From Oceanicaulis sp052055585 (lineage in GTDB: Bacteria; Pseudomonadota; Alphaproteobacteria; Caulobacterales; Maricaulaceae), in NCBI RefSeq assembly GCF_052055585.1, contig NZ_CP170485.1:930001-994000 (forward strand): a stretch of 64,000 nucleotides of DNA. Reading direction: 5' to 3'. Under the pieces are notes generated by a model, which saw nothing but the letters and a program-made list of their open reading frames with translations, was not told the DNA's origin and did not search any database. Position numbers and translations under genes: made by a program. The first letter of the stretch is position 1; each line of letters begins with the position of its first letter. Shown here one piece after another: positions 22,185 through 31,245 of the stretch.

Positions 22185-22957
22185 CCGGGCGGGGGCATCC
22201 GCTCGAAACTTTGAACGAGCGAGCCGATCACCAGCGACCAGCCGTCCACAAGCACGAAGAAGATGAGCTTGAACGGCAGCGAGATGATCACGGGCGGCAG
22301 CATCATCATCCCCATCGACATCAGGATGCTCGCGACCACCAGGTCGATGATCAGAAACGGGATGAACAACAAAAAGCCGATCTCGAAGGCGCGCCGCAAT
22401 TCCGAAATCATGAAGGCCGGCGCCACCACATGCACGGGCGTGTCCTGTGCGGTCTCGGGCTCCTCGCCGGAAATGTTCAAAAACAGGCCCAGATCCTCTT
22501 CGCGGGTATGGGCCAGCATGAAGGTCTTCACGGGCTGGGCGGCGGCGCTGAACGCTTCCTGATTGCTCAACTGGCCGGACAGGAGCGGCTCGACGCCGTC
22601 CTGATAGGCCTGGGTGAAGACCGGCGCCATGATGAAGGCGGTCAGGAACAGCGATAGCGAGATCAGGACCGCGTTCGGCGGGCTCTGCTGCAGGCCCATG
22701 GCGGTCCGCAGGAGCGAGAGCACGACCACAATCCGGATAAAGCTCGTGGTCATGATCAGGATGGACGGCGCGAGGCTGAGCACGGTCAGCAGCGCGATCA
22801 TCTGAAGGACGCGCTCGGTTAGCGCGGTGTCCGTGCCGCCCAGAGAAATCGACAGACCCGGACCGGTCGCTGCGGCATGCGCTTCTGGCGCGCCCAGAAG
22901 CGCGAACAGGGCGAGGACCAGGGCTCCGCCCATATGCAGCCAGCGCAAGCGCGTCAT
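22181..22957 (-). CDS. fliP: Flagellar export protein FliP
   Basis: A 258-residue core membrane subunit of the flagellar type III export gate. It has a cleavable signal peptide (WLHMGGALVLALFALLGAPEAHA), then TERVLQMIALLTVLSLAPSILIMTTSFIRIVVVLSLLR and, near the end, the signature ISELRRAFEIGFLLFIPFLIIDLVVASILMSMGMMMLPP. It follows fliO with a four-base overlap. FliQ and FliR, its partners in the gate, lie at 30.2-31.2 kb. Confidence 0.97.
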   Translation of the reverse strand: MTRLRWLHMGGALVLALFALLGAPEAHAAATGPGLSISLGGTDTALTERVLQMIALLTVLSLAPSILIMTTSFIRIVVVLSLLRTAMGLQQSPPNAVLISLSLFLTAFIMAPVFTQAYQDGVEPLLSGQLSNQEAFSAAAQPVKTFMLAHTREEDLGLFLNISGEEPETAQDTPVHVVAPAFMISELRRAFEIGFLLFIPFLIIDLVVASILMSMGMMMLPPVIISLPFKLIFFVLVDGWSLVIGSLVQSFERMPPPG

Positions 22958-23325
22958 TGACCGCCTCCCAGACGGGTGACCGAAGCGCTTTCAACGTCCG
23001 GGCTCTCGTCTTCAGACGGGGCGACAGGTTCGAACACCGGGTCTTCCCGGGCCGGGCCGCGTTCAAGCACCTGCTCGCGCTCCCCGCCCAGCAGCAGGAC
23101 GTGTTCGGTGTCATCGACCCGGACGATCACGACCTTGCGGCGCGGATCCAGAATCAGCGTCTCGGTGACAGACAGGCGACGTTTGCGCGGATGCGGCGAC
23201 CAGCGGTCCAGGGCCGGCAGAGCGCCGGTCCAGCCCGCCCGTCTGGCGAGCACCGCGAATCCGCCTAGAAGACCCAATACAAGGATGAGGGCGGCGAAAT
23301 ATCGTATGATATCAAGCTGGTCCAA
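22954..23325 (-). CDS. fliO: Flagellar export protein FliO
   Basis: A 123-residue single-pass protein that helps assemble the FliP ring. One membrane helix (DIIRYFAALILVLGLLGGFAVLARR) is followed by the FliO motif RKRRLSVTETLILDPRRKVVIVRVDDTEHVLLLGG. Start choice is uncertain: I favour the TTG at 23325, with AGGACGAAG 5 bases upstream; the TTG at 23376 adds 17 residues with no suitable ribosome site. The C-terminal tail is acidic and variable. The gap to flgB contains a perfect CtrA box. Confidence 0.88.
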   Translation of the reverse strand: MDQLDIIRYFAALILVLGLLGGFAVLARRAGWTGALPALDRWSPHPRKRRLSVTETLILDPRRKVVIVRVDDTEHVLLLGGEREQVLERGPAREDPVFEPVAPSEDESPDVESASVTRLGGGQ

Positions 23326-23408
23326 AGTCGCTTCGTCCTGTGCGCGCAGCTGGAAAACGCTGGCGCGTCCCCCCAAGCCTCAAGCCCTAACGGGAGTCGG
23401 CGGGCGAG

Positions 23409-23423
23409 TTAAGCTCTCCTTAA
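23409..23423. promoter_or_regulatory. CtrA box between fliO and flgB
   Basis: TTAA-GCTCTCC-TTAA is a perfect TTAA-N7-TTAA site in the divergent gap, 51 bases before the flgB ATG. The early flagellar operons fliOP and flgBC-fliE are CtrA targets in Caulobacter, and one box could serve both directions here. Confidence 0.8.
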
Positions 23424-23474
23424 CCGGCGCGGCTCAGGGTGATGAATGCAAAGTTAACTCTGGCGGAGGCGCCG

Positions 23475-23891
23475 ATGCGCCCGGACGACATACCGCTTCT
23501 GGCCATGTTGCGCGACACGATGGGCTATCACGGCGCCCGTCAGCGTGTGATTGCGGAAAATGTGGCCAACGCCAACACCCCCGGATACACGCCGAACGAT
23601 ATTCCGCGCAGTGAATTCGAGCGGGTTCTGGCCGGCCAGCAGGCCCAGGGCGCCAGCGGTCTGCGCACCACGCACGCCATGCATTATGGCGGCGAGACGG
23701 GTGGCGGATCGGCGCAATACCGGGCCGAACGCTCGCCGGACAGTGAAACCACCGCCAATGGAAACTCGGTGGTGATCGAAGAGCAGATGGTGGACGCCAA
23801 CGAGAACCGGATGCGGTTCGAGACGGCGCTCAGCCTCTATCAGAAGAGCCTGAACATGATCCGTATGGCGAGCCGCTCGCCGGGTCAGTGA
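23475..23891 (+). CDS. flgB: Flagellar proximal rod protein FlgB
   Basis: A 138-residue proximal rod subunit. It begins MRPDDIPLLAMLRDTMGYHGARQRVIAENVANANTPGYTPND, the rod D0 motif, and ends VDANENRMRFETALSLYQKSLNMIRMA. I chose the ATG at 23475 because GGAGG (23465-23469) precedes it by five bases and the protein then has the usual FlgB length; GTG 23439 and ATG 23442 would add 11-12 residues. FlgB and FlgC link the export gate and MS ring to the rod. First gene of flgB-flgC-fliE. Confidence 0.94.
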   Translation: MRPDDIPLLAMLRDTMGYHGARQRVIAENVANANTPGYTPNDIPRSEFERVLAGQQAQGASGLRTTHAMHYGGETGGGSAQYRAERSPDSETTANGNSVVIEEQMVDANENRMRFETALSLYQKSLNMIRMASRSPGQ

Positions 23892-23921
23892 TCCTAAGCA
23901 ACGCCAGAAAGGCAGAGAGCT

Positions 23922-24338
23922 ATGGTTGATCGCGTTTCTGAAACCCTGCAGATCTCTGCAGCCGGCCTGCGCGCGCAATCCTCGCGCATGCGTGTCATCG
24001 CCGAGAACGTGGCGAACGCGGAATCCACCGCGCGCACGCCTGATGAAAATCCCTATCAGCGCCAGATCCCGGTCTTTGAATCCGGGTTCGACCGTCAGGT
24101 CGGCACCGAGCTGGTGCGCATGAATGATGTGGCGCTCGATGAGTCCGATTTCCGCATGGTCTATGAACCGGGCCACCCGGCGGCTGATGGCGAGGGCTAT
24201 GTGAAATATCCCAACGTTTCCTCGCTGGTCGAGCTGATGGACATGCGCGATGCGCAGCGGTCCTACGAAGCGAATCTGACCATGGTGGAGGGCACGCGCC
24301 GCATGCTCGAGCGGACGCTCGACCTGCTGCGCCGCTAA
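23922..24338 (+). CDS. flgC: Flagellar proximal rod protein FlgC
   Basis: A 138-residue proximal rod subunit. Typical motifs are LQISAAGLRAQSSRMRVIAENVANAESTARTPDENPYQRQIPVFE and, at the C-terminus, VKYPNVSSLVELMDMRDAQRSYEANLTMVEGTRRMLERTLDLLR. It starts 30 bases after flgB with AGAGAG upstream of the ATG. Confidence 0.97.
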   Translation: MVDRVSETLQISAAGLRAQSSRMRVIAENVANAESTARTPDENPYQRQIPVFESGFDRQVGTELVRMNDVALDESDFRMVYEPGHPAADGEGYVKYPNVSSLVELMDMRDAQRSYEANLTMVEGTRRMLERTLDLLRR

Positions 24339-24374
24339 GACGTTGCGTTCACGGCTCTAGAAAGGGGCTGAGTT

Positions 24375-24689
24375 ATGGATCTCGCTGCCATTCGCGCCTA
24401 TACGGCCGCCGCCCAGCAAGCCGCTGGCGTTCAGCCGTCTTCCCAGACAAACCCGGTTTCCGAAGCCCAGGGCGGCGATTTCGGCGACATGGTCATGAAT
24501 GCGGTCGAGTCTGTGCAGCAGACCCTGCAGCAGTCCGAGACGATGACGGCCCAGGCCGCGACCGGTCAGGCCGACCTTGTGGACGTTGTGACGGCGGTCG
24601 CCGCCGCCGAGGTGCAGCTTGAGAGCGTCGTCGCCGTGCGCGATCAGGTGATCCGCGCCTATCAGGAAATCCTGCGCATGCCGATCTAG
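24375..24689 (+). CDS. fliE: Flagellar MS-ring/rod junction protein FliE
   Basis: A 104-residue FliE, the adaptor between the MS ring and the rod. The N-terminal third is variable (MDLAAIRAYTAAAQQAAG); the conserved part is GDFGDMVMNAVESVQQTLQQSE, then GQADLVDVVTAVAAAEVQLESVVAVRDQVIRAYQEILRMPI, an almost canonical FliE end. AAAGGGG precedes the ATG. It closes the operon, before a strong terminator. Confidence 0.96.
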   Translation: MDLAAIRAYTAAAQQAAGVQPSSQTNPVSEAQGGDFGDMVMNAVESVQQTLQQSETMTAQAATGQADLVDVVTAVAAAEVQLESVVAVRDQVIRAYQEILRMPI

Positions 24690-24744
24690 AAGAGGCTTCT
24701 GGCGCTCCTTTCTGTGCGCGCCTGTCGTCCTGATCCGCTTCAAA

Positions 24745-24784
24745 AAAGAAAACCCCCGGAGCGTGGCTCCGGGGGTCTCTTTTT
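24745..24784. terminator. Bidirectional terminator between fliE and the TonB receptor gene
   Basis: Arms 24752-24762 and 24766-24776 (ACCCCCGGAGC and complement) with a 3-base loop, A-rich on the left and CTCTTTTT on the right. Confidence 0.9.
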
Positions 24785-24799
24785 GCACCGAGCGCCGCT

Positions 24800-27700
24800 T
24801 TAGAAGCTGGCGTTCACGCCGGCGTAGAAGAAGCGTCCACGCGGCCCGGCGGGACGCGAGTACTGGCCCAGATAGGGCTCTTCATCAAAGGCGTTGTTGA
24901 TGCCGCCATAGATCTCGAGCTCTTCACGCAGATAGTAGGAGATCGAGAAGTCATGCACCCAGGAACCGTCGGTATGGGTGATGTTGGCGAAGTCCGGATC
25001 GCTCTCAAGGTCATCGAGCTCGATACCGCCCAGCAGCTGCTCGGACTCGTACCGGCCTTTCCAGCCCAGAGACAGATCGCCCAGGCTCCAGTTGGCGTTG
25101 AGATTGAAGATCCATTCCGGGCGGCTCATCGTGGTGAGCACGTCCGTCACCTCGTCGGGCGCCGAGACGTCACGGGTCTCTTCATTGGACAGGAAGTTGG
25201 TGCCCAGCGAAGACAGGCGCAGCTCGCCTGCATCCTCAAGACCGAACATTGAGGGCAGGTCGAAAGCGTATTCCACACGCCAGTCGATACCGCTGGTTTC
25301 CACGGCCGCCAGGTTCACATAGCCCGAACGGAAGCCGGTGATGTAACCGATGGTCGGGTCACGATCGATGGCGGCGCAGAACTGGTTGCTGGTCGTGGGA
25401 GCATCCACGCAGTTCTGGGCGATATCGAAGGCGCCGAGCTGGTCGATCAGGCCATCGATTTCGATCTTGTAGTAATCGACCGTGACCGTCAGACCATCAA
25501 ACAGGCCGCCAAAGTCTTCGACCGGACGCCACACGCCGCCAACGGTGAAGCTGTCGGCTTCTTCCGGAGACAGGTCGGCGTTGCCGCCGCTCTGGCCGGG
25601 GATGCGGGCAGAGACGTAATCGGTCGAGTTGTAGGTATCGATCGGGATGCCGATCAACGCCTCACAATTGGCCCGACGGAATTGCGTGCCCGCGTCGATG
25701 AATTGCGGGTTACACGGGTCCTGGCTGGCGCCGAGGCTGACTGTGAAGGTCGGCGAATAGGCTTCCGTGATGTTCGGAATCCGCACCGCCCGCGACACGG
25801 TGGAGCGCAGGGTGAGGGAATCCACGACGGTCCAGCGAGCGCCCACCGACCAGGTGTCGGTTTCGCCGAAGGCGTCGTAATCGGAATAGCGATAGGCGCC
25901 GTTCAGTTCAAAGTCCTCGATAAACGGGACGTCAGAGATGACCGGGATCAGGATTTCACCGAAGAATTCAGACACTTCGATCTGGCCGGACGAGGCGTTG
26001 ACCGGCCCGCCATTGGAGTTGATCGTGCCGAAGGTCAGGCCAGCCGCGCTATAGGCGTCCGGCGTGTAAGCGCTTTCTTCCTTGCGGTATTCATAGCCCA
26101 GAGCAAAGCCGATCGGGCCTGCCGGCAGAGAGAAGAACTGCTCGGACGTGCCTGACAGGGTCGCCAGGAAGTTGCGCTGTTCGATCTCGTTCTGCGCGGT
26201 GCCCGGCTGGAAGATGAAGTCCGCCGCTTCCTGACTGATCGAGTTCACGCCCATGATGTTGATCGGCACGCACTGGCCATCGCCGGGGGTGAAGGTCGTG
26301 ATCTGGAAGCCGCCATTTTGCGCCGGATAGGGCGAGGACGGCGGCACGTTCGCGTTCGGATCAATGTCGGACCGACACACGATCTCGCCGGTGATCGGAT
26401 CCTCGACGGCGTCAATCGCCGCAAAATAGCGATCCTCAAGACGCAGACGGGACGTGATGTCCGCATCGGTGCGGCCATAATTGTAGGACAGCTCCCAGTC
26501 AAAGCCGAGCTCGGGGATGAAGCCGCGCAGGCCGGCCACGCCACGCATGGTCTTGCGTTCGGCGATCGGGTTGCTCCGGGTGGTGATGTCCAGAACGTCA
26601 CGGGACACAGCGATCAGGGGTTCAATCCCTTCGGCCCGCAGGGTTGCGAGCTGGGCGCGCAAGGCGGGGTCGATGAAGGGGTTGTCTTCGGAGATCGGAA
26701 TGTCGTCGTTGAAACCGTTGACCTGATTGCTCTCGATGGTCTCGGTGAAGATGTATTTGGCGTCCGCAAAGAACTCGACATTCTCGGTCAGCTCATAGCT
26801 GAACGCGGTCTGGAACAGGAAGCGGTCGGTCTGCGGCAGCAGGATCTCGTCATCCGGCGTTGCGTACACGCCGTCGCCGCCGCTGGCGTTGAAGCCGTCG
26901 ATGAAGATGTCGCCCGGATTGTAAGGACGCAGAACGCCGTTTTCGTCGACAATCTGACAGGTCGGGATGGCGGAGGCGCCAATGGTGTTACACCCCGGAA
27001 CCCCGCCGCTGAGCACCGCTTCTTCAAAGGCGCTGGCATAGCCCGCAGTCAGGGCGTCGCCGAGCGCGATGATGCCGTAATGGCTCGAGATCGGCAGGCG
27101 ATAGTTCGGCAGCCAGACGTTCGAGTAACGCGCGTCAATGCCGGTCGCCGGGCCATTGGGCATGAGGGAGTAACGGCCCGTGCCACCAAAATCGCGGTCC
27201 CCGGCCACGATGGATTCCGTGGACTGGTATTCGGCGGCGAACACGATATCGGCGCGGCCATCGGCGCTTTCAAAGCCGTTGGCAAGCGAGACGAAGTATT
27301 CTTCCGCATCCCCTTCGCCCGAAATGCCGGCCTGGGTGCGCACTTCCATGCCGTCAAACGAGGCGCCGTCCCGCATGAGGAAGTTCACGACCCCGGTCAC
27401 AGCGTCGGCGCCGTAAACAGCGGAGGCGCCGCCGGTCAGCACTTCGACACGCTCGAGAAGCGCGGTGGAGATGGTGTTCACGTCAACCGACGAGGTGCCT
27501 TCAATGCCCGGAACATGGCGGCGACCGTTCTCGATCACCAGCGTCCGTTCAGTCCCCAGATTGCGCAGGTTCAGCAGCGAGGCGCCCAGCGGCGTGCCGT
27601 TGAAGGCGGAGAAGGTGCCCGGCAGCGAGGCTTGCAGTTGCGGCGATTCGCGCAGCAGCGCGGTGATGTCGATCTGGCCGGAGGTGCGAATGTCATCGCC

Positions 27701-27910
27701 GCCAACGCCGATCACCGGGCTGACCGCTTCGAGCGTGCCATCGCTTTGCAGGCGGGAGCCTGTAATCACGATGGTGTCGCGCGCTTGCGGTTCTTCGGCG
27801 GCGTCTTCCTCGGCGGATTGTGCGTAAACCGGCGCAGAGATCAGTGCGCTCAGTGAGGCCCCGGCCAGAGCGAACGAACGAAGGCTCCGGTTCTTGATAA
27901 ATGTGCTCAT
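24800..27910 (-). CDS. TonB-dependent outer membrane receptor
   Basis: A 1036-residue TonB-dependent receptor. The signal peptide (SLRSFALAGASLSALISAPVYAQ) is followed by DTIVITGSRL, which serves as the TonB-box region, and by the plug (SGQIDITALLRESPQLQA, LRNLGTERTLVIENGRRHVPG, ERVEVLTGGASAVYGADAVTGVVNFLMRD). The rest is the 22-strand barrel, ending in RGRFFYAGVNASF with the terminal Phe required for outer membrane insertion. The substrate cannot be read from sequence; no transporter or siderophore gene is adjacent. I chose ATG 27910, which has GGGGAAAG upstream and gives a clean signal peptide; the frame is open 26 codons further up. Confidence 0.9.
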   Translation of the reverse strand: MSTFIKNRSLRSFALAGASLSALISAPVYAQSAEEDAAEEPQARDTIVITGSRLQSDGTLEAVSPVIGVGGDDIRTSGQIDITALLRESPQLQASLPGTFSAFNGTPLGASLLNLRNLGTERTLVIENGRRHVPGIEGTSSVDVNTISTALLERVEVLTGGASAVYGADAVTGVVNFLMRDGASFDGMEVRTQAGISGEGDAEEYFVSLANGFESADGRADIVFAAEYQSTESIVAGDRDFGGTGRYSLMPNGPATGIDARYSNVWLPNYRLPISSHYGIIALGDALTAGYASAFEEAVLSGGVPGCNTIGASAIPTCQIVDENGVLRPYNPGDIFIDGFNASGGDGVYATPDDEILLPQTDRFLFQTAFSYELTENVEFFADAKYIFTETIESNQVNGFNDDIPISEDNPFIDPALRAQLATLRAEGIEPLIAVSRDVLDITTRSNPIAERKTMRGVAGLRGFIPELGFDWELSYNYGRTDADITSRLRLEDRYFAAIDAVEDPITGEIVCRSDIDPNANVPPSSPYPAQNGGFQITTFTPGDGQCVPINIMGVNSISQEAADFIFQPGTAQNEIEQRNFLATLSGTSEQFFSLPAGPIGFALGYEYRKEESAYTPDAYSAAGLTFGTINSNGGPVNASSGQIEVSEFFGEILIPVISDVPFIEDFELNGAYRYSDYDAFGETDTWSVGARWTVVDSLTLRSTVSRAVRIPNITEAYSPTFTVSLGASQDPCNPQFIDAGTQFRRANCEALIGIPIDTYNSTDYVSARIPGQSGGNADLSPEEADSFTVGGVWRPVEDFGGLFDGLTVTVDYYKIEIDGLIDQLGAFDIAQNCVDAPTTSNQFCAAIDRDPTIGYITGFRSGYVNLAAVETSGIDWRVEYAFDLPSMFGLEDAGELRLSSLGTNFLSNEETRDVSAPDEVTDVLTTMSRPEWIFNLNANWSLGDLSLGWKGRYESEQLLGGIELDDLESDPDFANITHTDGSWVHDFSISYYLREELEIYGGINNAFDEEPYLGQYSRPAGPRGRFFYAGVNASF

Positions 27911-28064
27911 GTGTCTTTCCCCGATTTGGGCCTGGTTTTTAAACTTCAGGCCAAGGTGAAAGACTGCCTCGGTGGTGCACCGCAGCAATGTAACAGGGAA
28001 TTAATGAATCGGGTTTGCGTTTTGTGCACTCGTATGGAGCGCTCTTGCTCGAATACCGAACATG

Positions 28065-28098
28065 AAAAGCCCCGCAAGACTGCAGTCCTTGCGGGGCT
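28065..28098 (-). terminator. Terminator of the DUF885 peptidase gene
   Basis: Arms 28068-28078 (AGCCCCGCAAG) and 28088-28098 pair perfectly; the minus-strand transcript then runs into T-rich sequence. It lies 31 bases after the stop at 28129. The rest of the 218-base gap holds the upstream region of the TonB receptor; I see no gene in it. Confidence 0.8.
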
Positions 28099-28128
28099 CC
28101 TGTGTGAAAACGGGTTGGATAGAGGGGG

Positions 28129-30003
28129 CTAACCCGCCTTCACCGTTGCGATCCAGGCGTTCACGCGCTCTTCCAGCATGGGAAGCGGCAGCGGCCCGGC
28201 GGTCAGAACCGCATCGTGGAAGCCGCCCCAGGTGAAGTCGTCGCCGAGCTCCTCCTGAGCGTGGAACAGAAGATCCTGGATGAACATCATGCCGGTCTTG
28301 TAGGACACCGCCTGACCCGGCCAGACGATGTAGCGCTCGACTTCAGGGGTGATGTCACCCTCGGTCATCGGAGTCGCTTCGAGCATGTAATCGATCGCTT
28401 GCTGGCGGGTCCACTGGTAATGGTGAATGCCGGTGTCGACGACCAGACGCGCCGCGCGGAAGACCTCATAGGACAGGCGGCCGAAGTCCGAGTACGGATC
28501 TTCGTAGAAGCCCATCTCCTTGCCCAGCCATTCGGTATAGAGCGCCCAGCCTTCGCCATAAGCGGAATTCCAGGCAAAACGCTGGAACATCGGCACATTT
28601 TCCAGTTCCTGGGTCAGGGCGATCTGGAAGTGGTGGCCCGGTGCGCCCTCGTGCAGCGACAGGCTTTCCAGAAGATAGGTCGGGTTGTCCGGCATGTGGG
28701 ACAGGTTCACGTAGTAATAGCCCGGACGGGAGCCATCGAGCGCCGGCTGGTTATAGAACGCGCCGGTGGCGGTGGCTTCACGCCAGGGCTCGACCGCACG
28801 CACTTCCAGCGGCGCCTGGGGCAGGGAGTCAAAGTATTGCGGCGCGACGTCCATCACCCGGTCGATGACGGCGGTGGCGCGGTCGAGATACTCCTGACGG
28901 CCTTCAGGCGTGTTGGGCAGCTGGAACTGCTCGGCGGTGCGCATATAGGCGAAGAAGTCCTGGACCGAGCCTTCAAAGCCGACCTGGGCCATGATCTCGC
29001 GCATTTCGCCATGGATGCGCTCAACCTCGGCCAGACCGCGTTCGTGGATCTGCTCGGCGGTCATGTCCGGAATTGTGGTGAACTGGGCCAGGGAGGCGGC
29101 GTAGGCGGCCTCGCCATCGGGCAGTTTCCACACGCCGTCCCGGTCGTCAGAGATCGCTTCCATGCGGTCAAGCGCCGCCATGTAACGCTCCATCGCCGGA
29201 ACGTAGACGTTCAGCAGCGCATCTTCGGCGCGCATGATCAGGTCGGTCTTGGCGTCATCATCAATGTCCAGCGCGTCGACCTTCGCCTTGAAGTCGGCGA
29301 ACAGGGCGCTGTCCTCGGCGCCGTCCTCGAACGGCGCGCCGGTCAGCTGGGACTGGGCCGATGCGGTCAGGCGCGGATAGGCGAACAGCGGCAGGGTGAC
29401 GCCGTTGGCGGCGCGCTCTTCCGCTTGCGCGGTCAGGGTGTCGATCACTTCACCGATGCCATTCAGACGCGACACATAGGCCTCGGCATGGGCTTCTGAC
29501 TGCACCTGATGATTGTTGATCAGGAAGGTGGTCAGGTCCGAGACGGAATCCCCCATGGGCGAGAAGACATAGCGGCTGTCGCGCACGGCGAACTGGCGCG
29601 CGTCGTTCTCGGCGATCTGGATCGCGAAATCGTAGGAGACCCGGCCAGCCTCGGTCAGATCGTCACGATCAAATTCGCGCTGCATTTCCTCGACACGGCG
29701 CTGAGCGCGCTCGTAATTCTCGATCTGCGCAGCTTCAGAGCGGTCATCCCATTGGCCATAAGCCTCGGTGTCCGCAATCATGCCCAGATAGGTCTGGATT
29801 TCGGGCGAGCGAGCCACCTCGTCCATGAAGGCGTCCTGGAAGCCTTCATACAGGCGGTCGGTTTCGCTCTGCGCCGCCTCGGACTGGCTGGCGGTGCTGG
29901 TCATGCTGGCGGCGTTCACGGCCACATGCGCGCCATCATGGGCATGAGCGCCTGCGGCCAGAAGCGCGGCGGTTGCGGCGCTGCAAAGAAGCATCTTGAT
30001 CAT
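28129..30003 (-). CDS. Secreted DUF885 family metallopeptidase-like protein
   Basis: A 624-residue exported protein of the DUF885 family, which resembles M32-like metal-dependent carboxypeptidases. A signal peptide (MIKMLLCSAATAALLAAGAHA) is followed by a long helical domain. The zinc-type motif is SLHEGAPGHHFQIALTQE (HExxGHH form), with GEGWALYTEWLGKEMGFY further on, the characteristic downstream glutamate region of this family. The likely site of action is the periplasm or cell exterior; the peptide substrate is unknown. ATG 30003 has GGGGAGACC upstream, whereas the longer frame adds 29 residues before the signal peptide. Divergent from fliQ. Confidence 0.85.
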   Translation of the reverse strand: MIKMLLCSAATAALLAAGAHAHDGAHVAVNAASMTSTASQSEAAQSETDRLYEGFQDAFMDEVARSPEIQTYLGMIADTEAYGQWDDRSEAAQIENYERAQRRVEEMQREFDRDDLTEAGRVSYDFAIQIAENDARQFAVRDSRYVFSPMGDSVSDLTTFLINNHQVQSEAHAEAYVSRLNGIGEVIDTLTAQAEERAANGVTLPLFAYPRLTASAQSQLTGAPFEDGAEDSALFADFKAKVDALDIDDDAKTDLIMRAEDALLNVYVPAMERYMAALDRMEAISDDRDGVWKLPDGEAAYAASLAQFTTIPDMTAEQIHERGLAEVERIHGEMREIMAQVGFEGSVQDFFAYMRTAEQFQLPNTPEGRQEYLDRATAVIDRVMDVAPQYFDSLPQAPLEVRAVEPWREATATGAFYNQPALDGSRPGYYYVNLSHMPDNPTYLLESLSLHEGAPGHHFQIALTQELENVPMFQRFAWNSAYGEGWALYTEWLGKEMGFYEDPYSDFGRLSYEVFRAARLVVDTGIHHYQWTRQQAIDYMLEATPMTEGDITPEVERYIVWPGQAVSYKTGMMFIQDLLFHAQEELGDDFTWGGFHDAVLTAGPLPLPMLEERVNAWIATVKAG

Positions 30004-30207
30004 TCTGGTCTCCCCGTTGGCGGCCCCCGGACCGCTGATCGAGCGCGCATGCTGCACCTTTGCGGGCTGTGCGCCAATCTGAGCGAACATGACAAATACT
30101 TTAGCCGACGCCTTTTGCGACGCTCAGAGCGTTCCGACTTTGCGCTTTGAGCCAGAATCCGTGCATGCTGGTCAGATATCCGCTCGCGCATCAGAAGGAA
30201 GCGCATC

Positions 30208-30471
30208 ATGACCGCTGGCGAAGTCCTTGATATCGGCGCAGAAGCCATCTGGGTCATGCTGGGCATGGCCGCCCCGGTCATGCTGATCGGGCTGGCGGTT
30301 GGCGTCTTGATCGCCCTGTTTCAGGCTCTGACGCAAGTGCAGGAAATGACGCTGGTCTTCGTGCCGAAGATCATCGTGATCTTTCTGGCGCTGCTGATCT
30401 TCCTGCCGATGATGGGCGCGCTTCTGAACGGCTTCATGCAAACCATCGCTGACCGAATCGTCGCAGGCTGA
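30208..30471 (+). CDS. fliQ: Flagellar export protein FliQ
   Basis: An 87-residue export-gate subunit with two membrane helices (IWVMLGMAAPVMLIGLAVGVLIALFQ and PKIIVIFLALLIFLPMMGALL) joined by ALTQVQEMTLVFVPK, the FliQ signature loop. AGAAGGAAG precedes the ATG. It is followed by fliR after six bases. Confidence 0.96.
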   Translation: MTAGEVLDIGAEAIWVMLGMAAPVMLIGLAVGVLIALFQALTQVQEMTLVFVPKIIVIFLALLIFLPMMGALLNGFMQTIADRIVAG

Positions 30472-30476
30472 CGGCC

Positions 30477-31235
30477 ATGCTGGCCGGTTTCGACATTTCC
30501 CTGAGCCTGTTCGCCGCCGCCATGGTGTTCGCGCGGATGGGCGGCATTCTGATGCTGATGCCGGGTATTGGTGAAACTTCCATTCCGGTCCGCTTGCGTC
30601 TGGCGTTCGCCCTGGCGTTCTGCTTCGTGATCGGCCCGATTGTCGCGCCGTCCCTTCCGGCGCCGCCGGACACGCTGGCGGGACTGGGCGTGACGATTGG
30701 CCTTGAAACCCTCATCGGGGTGATGATCGGTGCCGCCTCGCGCATCCTTCTGACCGCGGGCGCCATCGCCGGTCAGATCATCGGCTACCAGACCGGCCTC
30801 GCCATGGCGCAGTCCTTTGACCCCGCGCAGGGGCAGGCCGGGGTGCTGCCCGCCCAGTTCCTGAACCTCATCTTTATCGTGATTGTTCTGGTCACGCCCC
30901 TGCACCAGGAGATGCTGCTGGCGGCGGCGGGCTCCTATGAGCTGATGCCGGCGGGCCAGCCGCCCCTGTGGGGGGATGCGGCCTTCTGGGCGCTGGAGCT
31001 GTTCATCGACGCCTTCACCATTGGCGTCCAGATCGCCAGCCCGCTGATCGTGTTCGGCCTAGTGTTCTATTTGGGGCTCGGGGTGCTGTCGCGCCTGATG
31101 CCCCAGGCGCAGATTTTCTTCATCGCCATGCCGCTCAACATCCTGATCGGCTTTTCCATCATGGCCATGTCGCTGGGCGCCATGGTGATGCTGTGGACGG
31201 ACCGCTATGAGCGGTTCGCCTCGACGCTGAACTGA
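30477..31235 (+). CDS. fliR: Flagellar export protein FliR
   Basis: A 252-residue polytopic export-gate protein. Family features include FARMGGILMLMPGIGETSIPVRLRLAFALAFCF, GQIIGYQTGLAMAQSFDPAQGQAGVLPAQFLN and LMPQAQIFFIAMPLNILIGF. It combines with FliP and FliQ to form the spiral gate complex and with FlhB, which is encoded immediately downstream. Confidence 0.96.
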   Translation: MLAGFDISLSLFAAAMVFARMGGILMLMPGIGETSIPVRLRLAFALAFCFVIGPIVAPSLPAPPDTLAGLGVTIGLETLIGVMIGAASRILLTAGAIAGQIIGYQTGLAMAQSFDPAQGQAGVLPAQFLNLIFIVIVLVTPLHQEMLLAAAGSYELMPAGQPPLWGDAAFWALELFIDAFTIGVQIASPLIVFGLVFYLGLGVLSRLMPQAQIFFIAMPLNILIGFSIMAMSLGAMVMLWTDRYERFASTLN

Positions 31236-31245
31236 GGCGGGCGCG

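Noticed and set aside
26318..27856. 512-residue plus-strand frame inside the TonB receptor gene
   Set aside because: The minus strand has signal peptide, plug and barrel motifs; the plus frame has none.
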